Positions 1 through 5,481 of a stretch of DNA of 5,535 bases are shown piece after piece. Position numbers and translations under genes: made by a program. Numbering within the stretch: the first letter of the stretch is position 1; each line of letters begins with the position of its first letter. This stretch comes from Elusimicrobiota bacterium (lineage in GTDB: Bacteria; Elusimicrobiota; Elusimicrobia; FEN-1173), in contig PMLF01000281.1 in assembly GCA_003158755.1 (NCBI GenBank), positions 339 through 5,873 on the forward strand. Direction: 5' to 3'. The notes under the pieces are model-generated. The model made no database searches and had not been told where the DNA came from. It saw nothing but the letters and a program-made list of their open reading frames with translations.

Positions 1-141
1 TACATCAAGAAGAACGGCCTTCAGGATAAGGTCAACAAAAGAAACATAAATGCGGATGCCGCTTTGGGAGTCGTGTTCGGCGGGAAAAAGCAAGTCTCCA
101 TGTTTGAGATGACCAAACTGATTTCCGGCCACATGAAATAA
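1..141 (+). CDS. SWIB/MDM2-domain protein, C-terminal part (5' end outside window)
   Basis: Frame 1 is open from the first base and encodes 46 residues before a TAA stop. The peptide contains YIKKNGLQDK, then NINADAALGVVFGGKK, then VSMFEMTKLISGHMK. This is the conserved second half of the SWIB/MDM2 (BAF60b) fold: the 'W-x-YIKxxxLQDxxNKRxIxAD' helix, the 'xxVFGGKxxVxMFEM' turn and the last helix. The domain is usually about 75 residues, so its first part lies upstream of the window. Bacterial SWIB proteins are either small stand-alone proteins or tails of topoisomerase I, and the visible part cannot tell these apart. In eukaryotes the fold belongs to chromatin-remodelling subunits; in bacteria a role in DNA topology or nucleoid binding is suspected but poorly tested. 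The protein ends right after the domain, as is usual for both forms. Family identification is firm; function is not. Confidence 0.88.
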   Translation, partial: YIKKNGLQDKVNKRNINADAALGVVFGGKKQVSMFEMTKLISGHMK

Positions 142-185
142 ATAGGGCTCGATCGGTTCCAGCCGGTGGAGGAACCGTGGCCGGA
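124..185. repeat. Nested inverted repeat around the SWIB gene stop codon
   Basis: TCCGGCCAC at 124-132 is perfectly complementary to GTGGCCGGA at 177-185 (9 bp). Inside it, CGGTTCC at 154-160 pairs with GGAACCG at 171-177 (7 bp, 10-base loop); the two stems share base 177. With inner pairing 155-160/171-176 the helices would stack continuously on the 3' side, leaving a bulge at 133-154 that holds the TAA stop. No T-run follows, so this is not a standard intrinsic terminator. It could be an RNA 3'-end stabiliser, a Rho-related structure or chance in GC-rich DNA. The pairing is read directly; the role is inferred. Confidence 0.45.
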
Positions 186-523
186 CGGTTTGACGTTCCA
201 GGTCCCCGGATAAAGATCGGGGGGTCGGGGGAGTCTGTCCTTCGAAGCCGATGAAAGGGCTACGCCACCGGTGCCCCGTAATTCAAGAAAATCGCTTATT
301 CCGCCCAAAGAGCTGTTGTTCTTTTTAACAAGGCGCTTTGTGATGAGCAAGTTATTTTGTTGAGGGGGATGTTTCTCTGAACCCTCATGACGCGGAATTC
401 TGAAAAAATCCTAAACCAATCGACGAACCTCCCCTGAGACCCAAGTGGCCGGGATGGCCAACGGGAACAATTTCGGCGTTGCCACGTATTAGTGGTGAAC
501 GATACCCAAAATTGGAGGACGTT
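142..523. other. Spacer of about 380 bases between SWIB gene and reductase, no gene seen
   Basis: I find no reading frame with a Shine-Dalgarno sequence, no tRNA and no riboswitch consensus that I can name. Short pairings occur: CCCCG 204-208 with CGGGG 218-222, TGAGGG 361-366 with CCCTCA 382-387, and TGGCC 446-450 with GGCCA 456-460. None is followed by a T-run. Composition changes from GC-rich (about 150-290) to more AT-rich (about 290-420), so a promoter for the reductase probably lies in the second half, but no -35/-10 pair is good enough to call. Confidence 0.5.
514..518 (+). promoter_or_regulatory. Ribosome binding site GGAGG of the aldo/keto reductase
   Basis: GGAGG ends five bases before the ATG at 524. 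This decides the start. The in-frame TTG at 479 would add 15 residues that are encoded by the leader and the Shine-Dalgarno sequence itself, and those residues do not belong to the family. Confidence 0.8.
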
Positions 524-1609
524 ATGCCTTTGAACCATTACCTGACGCTCGGCCGCTCGGGACTGCGCGTGAGCCCTATGTGCCTGGGAGGGATGACCTT
601 CGGCGAGGATTGGGGGTGGGGTTCCGGCGTGAAAGAAACGGAGGGCATCATCGATCGGTTCCTCGACGCCGGCGGCAATTTCATCGACACGGCCAACGTC
701 TACACCAAAGGTCACTCCGAGAAGATCATCGGCGACCACGTCGGCCGCCATCCCCAGAAGCGGAACCGCATCGTTCTCGCCACTAAATTTTTCGGCAACC
801 TCTACCCCGGCGACCCCAACGGCGGAGGAGCCCACCGGAAATCGATCCAAACCAACCTGGAAGAATCCCTTCGACGACTTCAAACGGATTATGTCGATCT
901 TTATTGGATGCATTGCTGGGACAAGATCACGCCCATTGAGGAAACCCTCCGGGCGCTGGATGACCTCGTGCGGGCGGGCAAGGTTCGGTACATCGGTTTT
1001 TCCGACACGCCGGCGTGGAAAGTCGCCGAAGCGCAAACGCTGGCCCGGCTCCGAGGGTGGACTCCCTTGGCGGGCCTCCAGATCGAGTATTCCCTCGCCG
1101 AACGCACCGTGGAAGGCGACCTCCTCCCCATGGCGCGGGAGATGGGCCTTGGCGTCACGCCCTGGAGTCCCCTCAAGGGCGGCATCCTGAGCGGCAAATA
1201 CACGAGGGAAAACGCCGGCAAGGTGAAACCCGGCCGTGGAGACTGGGTGGCCGCCTTTCTCGACGAAAAGGTCTACCGCATCGTCGACGTTTTGGCGGAC
1301 GTGGCCAAAGAAACCGGCTCCACCCCGGCCCGCGCGGCGCTGGCCTGGCTTTCGGCTAAACCGGGGGTGTCCTCCATCATCATCGGCGCCCGTTCCCTAC
1401 GCCAACTGGAAGACAACCTGGGCGCCCTCGACGTGAAGCTGACCCCCGAGCAAACGGCCAAGCTTGACGAAGCGTCGAAGCCGGTTCTGGCCTTCCCGGG
1501 CGAATTCCTCGCCCGCGCCTCGAACTTCGCCTACGGCGGGACGACCATCAACGGTCAATCTTCAGAGCTCCTCCCCATGGCTCCGAAAACCGACGCCGAG
1601 CGTTATTGA
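524..1609 (+). CDS. Aldo/keto reductase, NAD(P)H-dependent oxidoreductase
   Basis: The 361-residue protein is a cytoplasmic (alpha/beta)8-barrel reductase expected to interconvert carbonyls and alcohols with NADPH. It opens with the family start 'LGRSGLRVSPMCLGGMTFG'. All four catalytic residues are present: Asp55 and Tyr60 in FIDTANVY, Lys88 in LATKF, and His120 in LYWMHCWD. The substrate/cofactor strands follow as GFSD (about 148-151), Q-IEYSL (about 176-181) and TPWSPLKGG (192-200). The C-terminal cofactor signature IIIGARSLRQLEDNLGAL spans 295-312, with the basic residues that bind the NADP 2'-phosphate. Length is normal for the larger bacterial members (330-360). There is a long spacer before it and a convergent neighbour after it, so it is probably transcribed alone. 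The natural substrate cannot be read from the sequence. The start at 524 is set by GGAGG; an upstream TTG at 479 is less likely. Confidence 0.95.
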   Translation: MPLNHYLTLGRSGLRVSPMCLGGMTFGEDWGWGSGVKETEGIIDRFLDAGGNFIDTANVYTKGHSEKIIGDHVGRHPQKRNRIVLATKFFGNLYPGDPNGGGAHRKSIQTNLEESLRRLQTDYVDLYWMHCWDKITPIEETLRALDDLVRAGKVRYIGFSDTPAWKVAEAQTLARLRGWTPLAGLQIEYSLAERTVEGDLLPMAREMGLGVTPWSPLKGGILSGKYTRENAGKVKPGRGDWVAAFLDEKVYRIVDVLADVAKETGSTPARAALAWLSAKPGVSSIIIGARSLRQLEDNLGALDVKLTPEQTAKLDEASKPVLAFPGEFLARASNFAYGGTTINGQSSELLPMAPKTDAERY

Positions 1610-1655
1610 GAGGAATCGCTAAAAATGTCACTCCTGTGAATGAAAGGCGGGGGAA

Positions 1656-1958
1656 TCAATCTTTCTCGGGTCCCGGCCAGGCCGCGATCCCTCCGGCCAT
1701 GTTGGCAACCCGTTGGAATCCGTTTTGGGCCAGGAATCGGACCGCCGAGGCGCTGCGCAGGCCTTTGTGGCAATAGACCGCGGTCTCCCGAGCGGGGTCC
1801 ATCTCCCCAAGGCGCGACGGCAATTGGTCCAAAGGAATGAGGAGGGACCCGGGGACGGTTTCCCGGGCGTGCTCCTCCTGTGAGCGGACGTCCAAAAGCA
1901 AGACGTCGTTCCCACGCAGTCGTTTTTCCTTGAGTTCTTTCCAGGTCATCGTTTTCAT
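1656..1958 (-). CDS. Single-domain rhodanese-like sulfurtransferase
   Basis: This 100-residue protein is one rhodanese domain, with no signal peptide or membrane segment, so probably cytoplasmic. It has the N-terminal DVR motif (LLLDVRSQEEH, Asp23-Arg25). The active-site loop is CHKGLRS, with the catalytic Cys63 that would carry the persulfide, and the family ends as usual with NMAGGIAAWPG. The loop fits the CxxGxR(S/T) pattern of sulfane-sulfur transferases of the GlpE/PspE size class; the donor and acceptor are unknown. The start is supported by AGGAG at 1963-1967 on the minus strand, four bases before ATG. An in-frame ATG three codons in (MTWKEL) has no better site. It converges with the reductase (46-base gap, no clear terminator) and diverges from the HigA-like leader, so it is probably monocistronic. 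Confidence 0.93.
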   Translation of the reverse strand: MKTMTWKELKEKRLRGNDVLLLDVRSQEEHARETVPGSLLIPLDQLPSRLGEMDPARETAVYCHKGLRSASAVRFLAQNGFQRVANMAGGIAAWPGPEKD

Positions 1959-2055
1959 GAATCTCCTGGTATTCTATCAAGTGTCGCGTGCGGAGTTGAC
2001 TATGGGTTCCCAGAAAATTCCCCGAGGTATGTATCACCGATCATCGTCGATTGTT

Positions 2056-2060
2056 GGAGG
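2056..2060 (+). promoter_or_regulatory. Ribosome binding site GGAGG of the HigA-like mini-ORF
   Basis: GGAGG lies five bases upstream of ATG 2066. Such a good site in front of a 19-codon frame argues that the frame is, or recently was, translated. Confidence 0.6.
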
Positions 2061-2065
2061 CTCCC

Positions 2066-2125
2066 ATGATTCCGAAAAACCATAAATTAGCTCATCCGGG
2101 GGAAATGCTTGAGGTGACCGAATGA
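2066..2125 (+). pseudogene. Truncated HigA-type antitoxin N-terminus (19 codons), possible leader peptide
   Basis: ATG to TGA encodes MIPKNHKLAHPGEMLEVTE. HigA antitoxins (XRE-type helix-turn-helix proteins of the HigB/HigA systems) typically begin 'MIPxNxxxxHPGExLxEEF'. Here I-P-x-N and H-P-G-E-M-L keep exactly the family spacing. The frame stops just after this motif, so the whole DNA-binding domain is missing. The TGA (2123-2125) overlaps the ATG of the next gene (2122-2124) as ATGA, the classic coupling arrangement. Codons 16-17 (GAGGTG) double as the next gene's ribosome binding site. No HigB toxin can be recognised upstream (1959-2065) and no remaining HigA sequence downstream. Either a deletion fused a higA start to the membrane-protein gene, or the stub now serves as a short leader. 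The similarity is seen directly; the history is inferred. Confidence 0.6.
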
Positions 2126-2433
2126 CGAATGCGTTCGGGAAAATTGCAATGGCCGGGATTTTGATCCTCATGGGATATTTTGCCGTCTCCTTTCTCGTGA
2201 TGAAGCAGGCAAAAGGGTATTACGAGGAATGCAAGGATGAGCTGCGATTGCCGGAGAGATACAACGCCGCTTTTGCCGACAAAGATTACGACGCGCTGGA
2301 CGCCGAATACGCGGGCTGTGTGGAAAAGAAAGTCACCGATGTCGGGTTGTTCTTTTACAGCAAGAATACCATCATCAAGAATGTGAATCGGGAAGGTATC
2401 AGGAAGCGGTATGAACGGGGGCGAATTAATTGA
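2122..2433 (+). CDS. Small single-pass membrane protein of unknown function
   Basis: I do not recognise this 103-residue protein. Residues about 8-27 (IAMAGILILMGYFAVSFLVM) form one hydrophobic segment with Lys7 before it and Lys28 just after it, so it could be a membrane anchor or an uncleaved signal. The remainder is soluble, charged and probably helical. It has two cysteines (Cys37 in YYEEC, Cys66 in YAGC) that could form a disulfide if the domain is exported, and a basic tail (REGIRKRYERGRIN). The start has GAGGTG at 2111-2116, five bases upstream, inside the HigA-like mini-ORF whose stop overlaps this ATG, so translation is probably coupled. Codon use looks more AT-rich than in the reductase and kinase (many AAA, AAT, GAT), which together with the antitoxin remnant hints at acquired DNA. 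It could be a real lineage-specific gene or a cargo gene. Confidence 0.7.
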   Translation: MTNAFGKIAMAGILILMGYFAVSFLVMKQAKGYYEECKDELRLPERYNAAFADKDYDALDAEYAGCVEKKVTDVGLFFYSKNTIIKNVNREGIRKRYERGRIN

Positions 2434-2583
2434 GGGCGGGGGGGGACGTGTCCTGGCGGGTCGCCGACGTCGCGGCGCTGCCGCTTTCCGATCGTGAATT
2501 TTCCATCGTGGTCTTACGGTTCGCGTTCCACCATCTGGAGACCCCCCGGGCCGAGGGATGAGCCCCGCCTGAAATAAACCCCA
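2434..2583. other. Convergent spacer without a gene
   Basis: These 150 bases separate two convergent genes: the small membrane protein and the histidine kinase. They begin with a G-tract (GGGCGGGGGGGG) right after the TGA. They contain several GC-rich palindromic bits around 2540-2570, but no stem followed by a T-run on either strand. Reading frames here are extensions or shadows of the neighbours. Confidence 0.4.
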
Positions 2584-4137
2584 TCACTTGACGACCTCGT
2601 TGGCGAAGGTTCCGTTCCCCGTTCCCGCCGTGATTTTTCCGGGAAGCAACACGGAAAATGTCGTTCCCCGGCCGAGGGTGCTCTCGGCGCTGATGCTGCC
2701 GTTGTGCCGCTTGATAATCCCATAGGAAACCGACAACCCTAGGCCGGTCCCCTGTCCCCGCGGTTTCGTCGTGTAGAAGGGGTCGAAGATTTTGGGAAGG
2801 ACTTTCGGATCGATGCCGGATCCCGTGTCGGCGAACTCCATCAGGATTTTTTCCTCGGCCGGGAGATACCGTGTGCGGATCGTGAAAGTTCCTCCCTCGG
2901 GGGTGGCGTGGCCGGCGTTGCTGATCAAATTCAAGATCACTTGCTGCAGCCGGCTCTTGTTGCCCCACACCACCAATCCATCCTGGTATTCTTTCCGGAT
3001 TTCGATGCTCTTTTTTTCCAAGTGGTAGGCGCCGAACTCCAACAGGGATTCGATGGCCTCTTTGACGTCCAATTCTTCGAAAGCTTCCTTGTCCTGCCGG
3101 GCGAACATGGTGAAATCGGAGACGATCTTCAGCATATGGTCGGCCGCCCGGTGCATGATGGCCATGCTTTCCTTGAAGGGGGGAGGCGTTTCCGCGTTCA
3201 GGAAGCGTTTCTCCGCCACCTCCAAAACCATGAGGATGCTTGTCAGGGGATTTTTCAGTTCGTGGGTGATCCCGGAAAGCATTTCGCCCAGCGCGGACAG
3301 TTTCTCCGCCTGCAGCACCTCCTCGTGGGAGAGCTTCAAATCTTCGGACATCTGATTGAAGGCGCCGGCCAAGGCGCCTAGCTCGTCAGCCTGGGGGACG
3401 TCCACCCTAACCCCCCACTCGCCCTCCTTGACCCGGTCCAGCCCCCGGGAAATGGCTTGGATGGGTTTGATGACGATGTTGTTCATGAACAGGATGACGG
3501 TCCCCAGGGAGAAGGCGGAGACGACGAGCAACACGACCGACGAAAGGACCAGATACTCGTAATAGCGCTGGATGGTTTTTGAATGGAGGAATTGGAGCCG
3601 AACGGCGCCGCTGGGCTGATCGACGCCGTACCCCACCAGGCATTTCCACTTCGGATAATAATGGAGCCGCAGTCGGGCCGGGCTGATGGTGCCGATGGTC
3701 TCCTTCAAAAATAAATCGTAATTATCGACGGTGAAATTTTTTTCGCCCGAAAGGAGATACTTCCGGGCCCAGGCGTCGATGACGTTCGGGGGGGCGAGGG
3801 CGACGAGTTGCCGGTTGTCGAACCCCGTCCGCCAACGCCTGGAAGGATAGTCCAAAATCAAGGCATGGTCGCCGTCGGGGTCGGCGCGCCGCAAAAGGCC
3901 TTCCACTCTTTGGGGGGTATTCCCGGCGGTATCGACCGCCGGATCGAGAAAGCGAAAGAAAAGATCGCTCTGGTCGTCGACCAATTCCCGGTTCATTTCC
4001 AAAAACTCGTTCTTGAACATCGCCAGGCTTTCCCGCTGGTTGCGCATCCGAGTGATGACCGCCGCGACGGAGAAGAGGGCCGCCACCAGCGTGAAGCCCA
4101 ACACCAGCAGCAGGGTTATTTTTCGGTTGATCCGCAT
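2584..4137 (-). CDS. Membrane sensor histidine kinase (Cache-like sensor, HAMP, HisKA, HATPase)
   Basis: This 517-residue inner-membrane kinase is expected to autophosphorylate on His and pass phosphate to a response regulator. Residues 7-28 are a first membrane helix. Residues 29-195 are an extracytoplasmic domain that starts with a long helix and ends with LHYYPKWKCLVGYGVDQ, which resembles the end of a single Cache domain. Residues 196-218 are the second membrane helix. The HAMP linker spans about 219-272 (IKPIQAISRGLDRV ... DELGALAGAFNQM). The H-box is GITHELKNPLTSI with His292, the N-box QQVILNLISNAGHA (Asn403, Asn407), G1 DTGSGI (437-442), the F-box FDPFYTTK (451-458) and G2 GQGTGLGLSV (461-470). 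All ATP-binding boxes are intact and there is no receiver domain. Its ATG shares its A with the TAA of the upstream binding-protein gene (TAATG), with no Shine-Dalgarno sequence of its own, so translation is probably coupled. In-frame extension upstream to 4584 would overlap that gene and is rejected. No response regulator is in the window. Confidence 0.95.
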   Translation of the reverse strand: MRINRKITLLLVLGFTLVAALFSVAAVITRMRNQRESLAMFKNEFLEMNRELVDDQSDLFFRFLDPAVDTAGNTPQRVEGLLRRADPDGDHALILDYPSRRWRTGFDNRQLVALAPPNVIDAWARKYLLSGEKNFTVDNYDLFLKETIGTISPARLRLHYYPKWKCLVGYGVDQPSGAVRLQFLHSKTIQRYYEYLVLSSVVLLVVSAFSLGTVILFMNNIVIKPIQAISRGLDRVKEGEWGVRVDVPQADELGALAGAFNQMSEDLKLSHEEVLQAEKLSALGEMLSGITHELKNPLTSILMVLEVAEKRFLNAETPPPFKESMAIMHRAADHMLKIVSDFTMFARQDKEAFEELDVKEAIESLLEFGAYHLEKKSIEIRKEYQDGLVVWGNKSRLQQVILNLISNAGHATPEGGTFTIRTRYLPAEEKILMEFADTGSGIDPKVLPKIFDPFYTTKPRGQGTGLGLSVSYGIIKRHNGSISAESTLGRGTTFSVLLPGKITAGTGNGTFANEVVK

Positions 4138-5183
4138 TATCGGATTTTTCGCCGGGCGAGGTCGGCCAGGACCTCGATGTTGGAATTGTCCACCAGGCCG
4201 ACGCCGGTGTCGACGTAGAGGCCGGAAAATCCGTATTTTTTCGTCAGGCACGCCTGGAGGACGGGCAGGTAGCCCTGCAAATAGGGTTGCTGATCGTGCA
4301 CCAACCCCACGTAGCCCTCGCGGACCGCGTCGACCGTTTTGGCGGACAAATCGAACCCGCCGACGATGATTTCCCCCGGCTTTTTCCCCAGGCTTTTCAG
4401 GATCGATCCAACCGCGCTGGTCACGGGGCCGTGGTCGACGACGATGAAACGAGCTTTCGGGAATACCTTGAACGCTCCGGCGAAGAGGGCGAGTCCCGCC
4501 TCGGAATTCGGGTTTTTCTCGACGTCGAGAGGGATGTTGACCGCGTGAACCTTGATGCCGCTTTGTTCCAAAGCGTCGATGCACCCCTGGCTGCGACGGC
4601 TTCGGGACTCGGAATCCATGTATTGGGTCCCTTCGCCTGTTTTGATGTTGATCCCGAAAACGATCGCTTCTTCCCCGGCTTTCAGGCCGAACTTCCTGAC
4701 GCAGCCGGAGCTGAGCATCTTTCCGGAGCTGTAGAGTTCCTGTCCGACGTATCCCAACCCTTTGGCGGCGTATTTTTCCCTGATTTTTGGGATATCGACG
4801 TTTTGCAAGGTCACGATGATGCCCTTGCGGACGGCCTCATCGATTAAGGGGGAGAGAGTGCCTCCGCCGGGGTGACCCATCATGCAGATCGCGTCGGGGG
4901 ATTTGGAAACGGCGTCCTTGAACTGGAGTGCCATCTTGCGGGCGTCCCAATCGGACCACACGAAGTCGACGGAACACCCCAGATCGTTCCGGGCCGCCTC
5001 GGCTCCGCTTTGGACGATTCCGGCGAAGGAGTCCCCTTGGGGTCCGCCGGCGAAAAATACGACGTGGATCCCTTCAAAACTCTTCTTCTCGCGTCCGCAC
5101 GATGATAATCCGAAGATGGAAAAAACAAGCAAGAACACGACGCCCAGGGGCGCGGCGTATCTAACAGGGGCATTTCCGGTCAC
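4137..5183 (-). CDS. Sugar-type (RbsB-like) substrate-binding lipoprotein, partner of the adjacent histidine kinase
   Basis: Numbered from the GTG at 5183, this is a 348-residue type I periplasmic-binding protein (Peripla_BP_4 class). An N-terminal hydrophobic stretch ends in the lipobox LSSC with Cys29 followed by Gly, giving a lipid-anchored exported protein. The first lobe starts with HVVFFAGGPQGDSF. Later motifs are typical of simple-sugar binders: CMMGHPGGGTLSPLIDEAV, FIVVDHGPV, IIVGGFDLSAKTVDAV and, near the C-terminus, HDQQPYLQGYLPV. The ligand could be a sugar, a polyol or an autoinducer-2-like molecule; it cannot be named. No permease or ATPase follows. Instead the TAA stop overlaps the histidine kinase ATG (TAATG), pointing to a sensing role. 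The start is a choice: the ATG at 5198 has no ribosome binding site and sits about 7 bases after the likely transcript start, whereas the GTG at 5183 has GGAGGG at 5191-5196 with 7-base spacing. The ATG version would be 353 residues. Confidence 0.92.
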   Translation of the reverse strand: MTGNAPVRYAAPLGVVFLLVFSIFGLSSCGREKKSFEGIHVVFFAGGPQGDSFAGIVQSGAEAARNDLGCSVDFVWSDWDARKMALQFKDAVSKSPDAICMMGHPGGGTLSPLIDEAVRKGIIVTLQNVDIPKIREKYAAKGLGYVGQELYSSGKMLSSGCVRKFGLKAGEEAIVFGINIKTGEGTQYMDSESRSRRSQGCIDALEQSGIKVHAVNIPLDVEKNPNSEAGLALFAGAFKVFPKARFIVVDHGPVTSAVGSILKSLGKKPGEIIVGGFDLSAKTVDAVREGYVGLVHDQQPYLQGYLPVLQACLTKKYGFSGLYVDTGVGLVDNSNIEVLADLARRKIR

Positions 5184-5190
5184 AGGTGTT

Positions 5191-5196
5191 CCCTCC
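5191..5196 (-). promoter_or_regulatory. Ribosome binding site GGAGGG that favours a GTG start
   Basis: On the minus strand GGAGGG is followed by seven bases and then GTG (5183-5181). The competing ATG at 5198-5196 overlaps this same motif, so it cannot use it. This favours GTG as the initiation codon of the binding protein. Confidence 0.55.
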
Positions 5197-5211
5197 ATAC
5201 GACGTCAACCG

Positions 5212-5240
5212 AGTATAATGTGCAATTACCCGTACTGCAA
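5212..5240 (-). promoter_or_regulatory. Likely sigma-70 promoter of the binding-protein/kinase operon
   Basis: On the minus strand TATACT (5217-5212, one mismatch to TATAAT) lies 17 bases after TTGCAG (5240-5235), a weak -35 that keeps the TTG. The transcript would start near 5205 and give a leader of about 22 bases to the GTG start. The -10 is convincing; the -35 is poor, which would suit an activated promoter. Confidence 0.45.
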
Positions 5241-5241
5241 T
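5221..5241. repeat. Direct repeat TGCAAT overlapping the operon promoter
   Basis: TGCAAT occurs at 5221-5226 and again at 5236-5241, 15 bases apart. The second copy covers the proposed -35 and the first lies in the -35/-10 spacer. They could be half-sites for a regulator, but two hexamers can also arise by chance. Confidence 0.3.
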
Positions 5242-5309
5242 ATCAATCATTTCAAGCACCGGAGACCGAAAGGTTCATCGAATAAGGGAACGGCCGGAGA
5301 ACGGGGGGA

Positions 5310-5452
5310 CTTGAAATACCGAATTAGCGCTTCAAGATGGGTCGGGCACCGCCACGCGATTATCCATGGATTTTTACGTCCGGGAGGGTCGGTAGGTTCT
5401 CCATCCCTCTTGATGCCGCTTCTCGATTTTTAAGAGATAATATTTGAAGCGC
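5310..5452. repeat. Dispersed TTGAAGCGC-type inverted repeats in the divergent spacer
   Basis: CTTGAA at 5310-5315 is inverted as TTCAAG at 5331-5336. The longer GCGCTTCAA at 5327-5335 is inverted as TTGAAGCGC at 5444-5452, just downstream of an AT-rich -10-like GATAAT (5436-5441). The spacer also holds the palindrome ATCCATGGAT at 5362-5371. The copies may be operator sites for the gene starting at 5482, or may pair in DNA or RNA; no role is shown. Confidence 0.3.
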
Positions 5453-5481
5453 CCGCGATGATTCATCCTCTGGAGATTCCC

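Noticed and set aside
201..225. CCCCG/CGGGG stem as an intrinsic terminator for the SWIB gene
   Set aside because: The stem has only five base pairs, the loop is nine bases, and G-rich rather than T-rich sequence follows.
479..523. TTG-initiated 15-residue extension of the aldo/keto reductase
   Set aside because: The extension covers the GGAGG ribosome binding site of the ATG at 524, and the family normally begins at the LGRSGLRVS region.
296..1036. 246-codon minus-strand frame antisense to the reductase
   Set aside because: It lies mostly opposite the catalytic part of the reductase, has no recognisable domain and no ribosome binding site. It is a typical shadow in GC-rich DNA.
1971..1999. 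Minus-strand TAGAAT/TCAACT as a rhodanese promoter
   Set aside because: The transcript would start inside the gene's own ribosome binding site, and the -35 is poor.
1959..2065. Possible HigB toxin remnant upstream of the HigA-like stub
   Set aside because: Plus-strand frames here end in IIVDCWRLP or YHRSSSIVGG, which only faintly resemble HigB C-termini (VDYH). There is no further toxin sequence, so it is not supported.
4138..4584. In-frame N-terminal extension of the histidine kinase (about 149 residues) upstream of its membrane helix
   Set aside because: It overlaps the well-supported binding-protein gene in another frame and reads as low-complexity Arg/Gly/Pro sequence. The kinase start at 4137 is directly before the first membrane helix and overlaps the neighbour's stop.
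4287..4847. 186-codon plus-strand frame opposite the binding protein, and similar plus-strand frames at 2908-3381, 3808-4218 and 4882-5433
   Set aside because: All are complementary to conserved motifs of the binding protein or kinase, or extend from them, and show no family features of their own.
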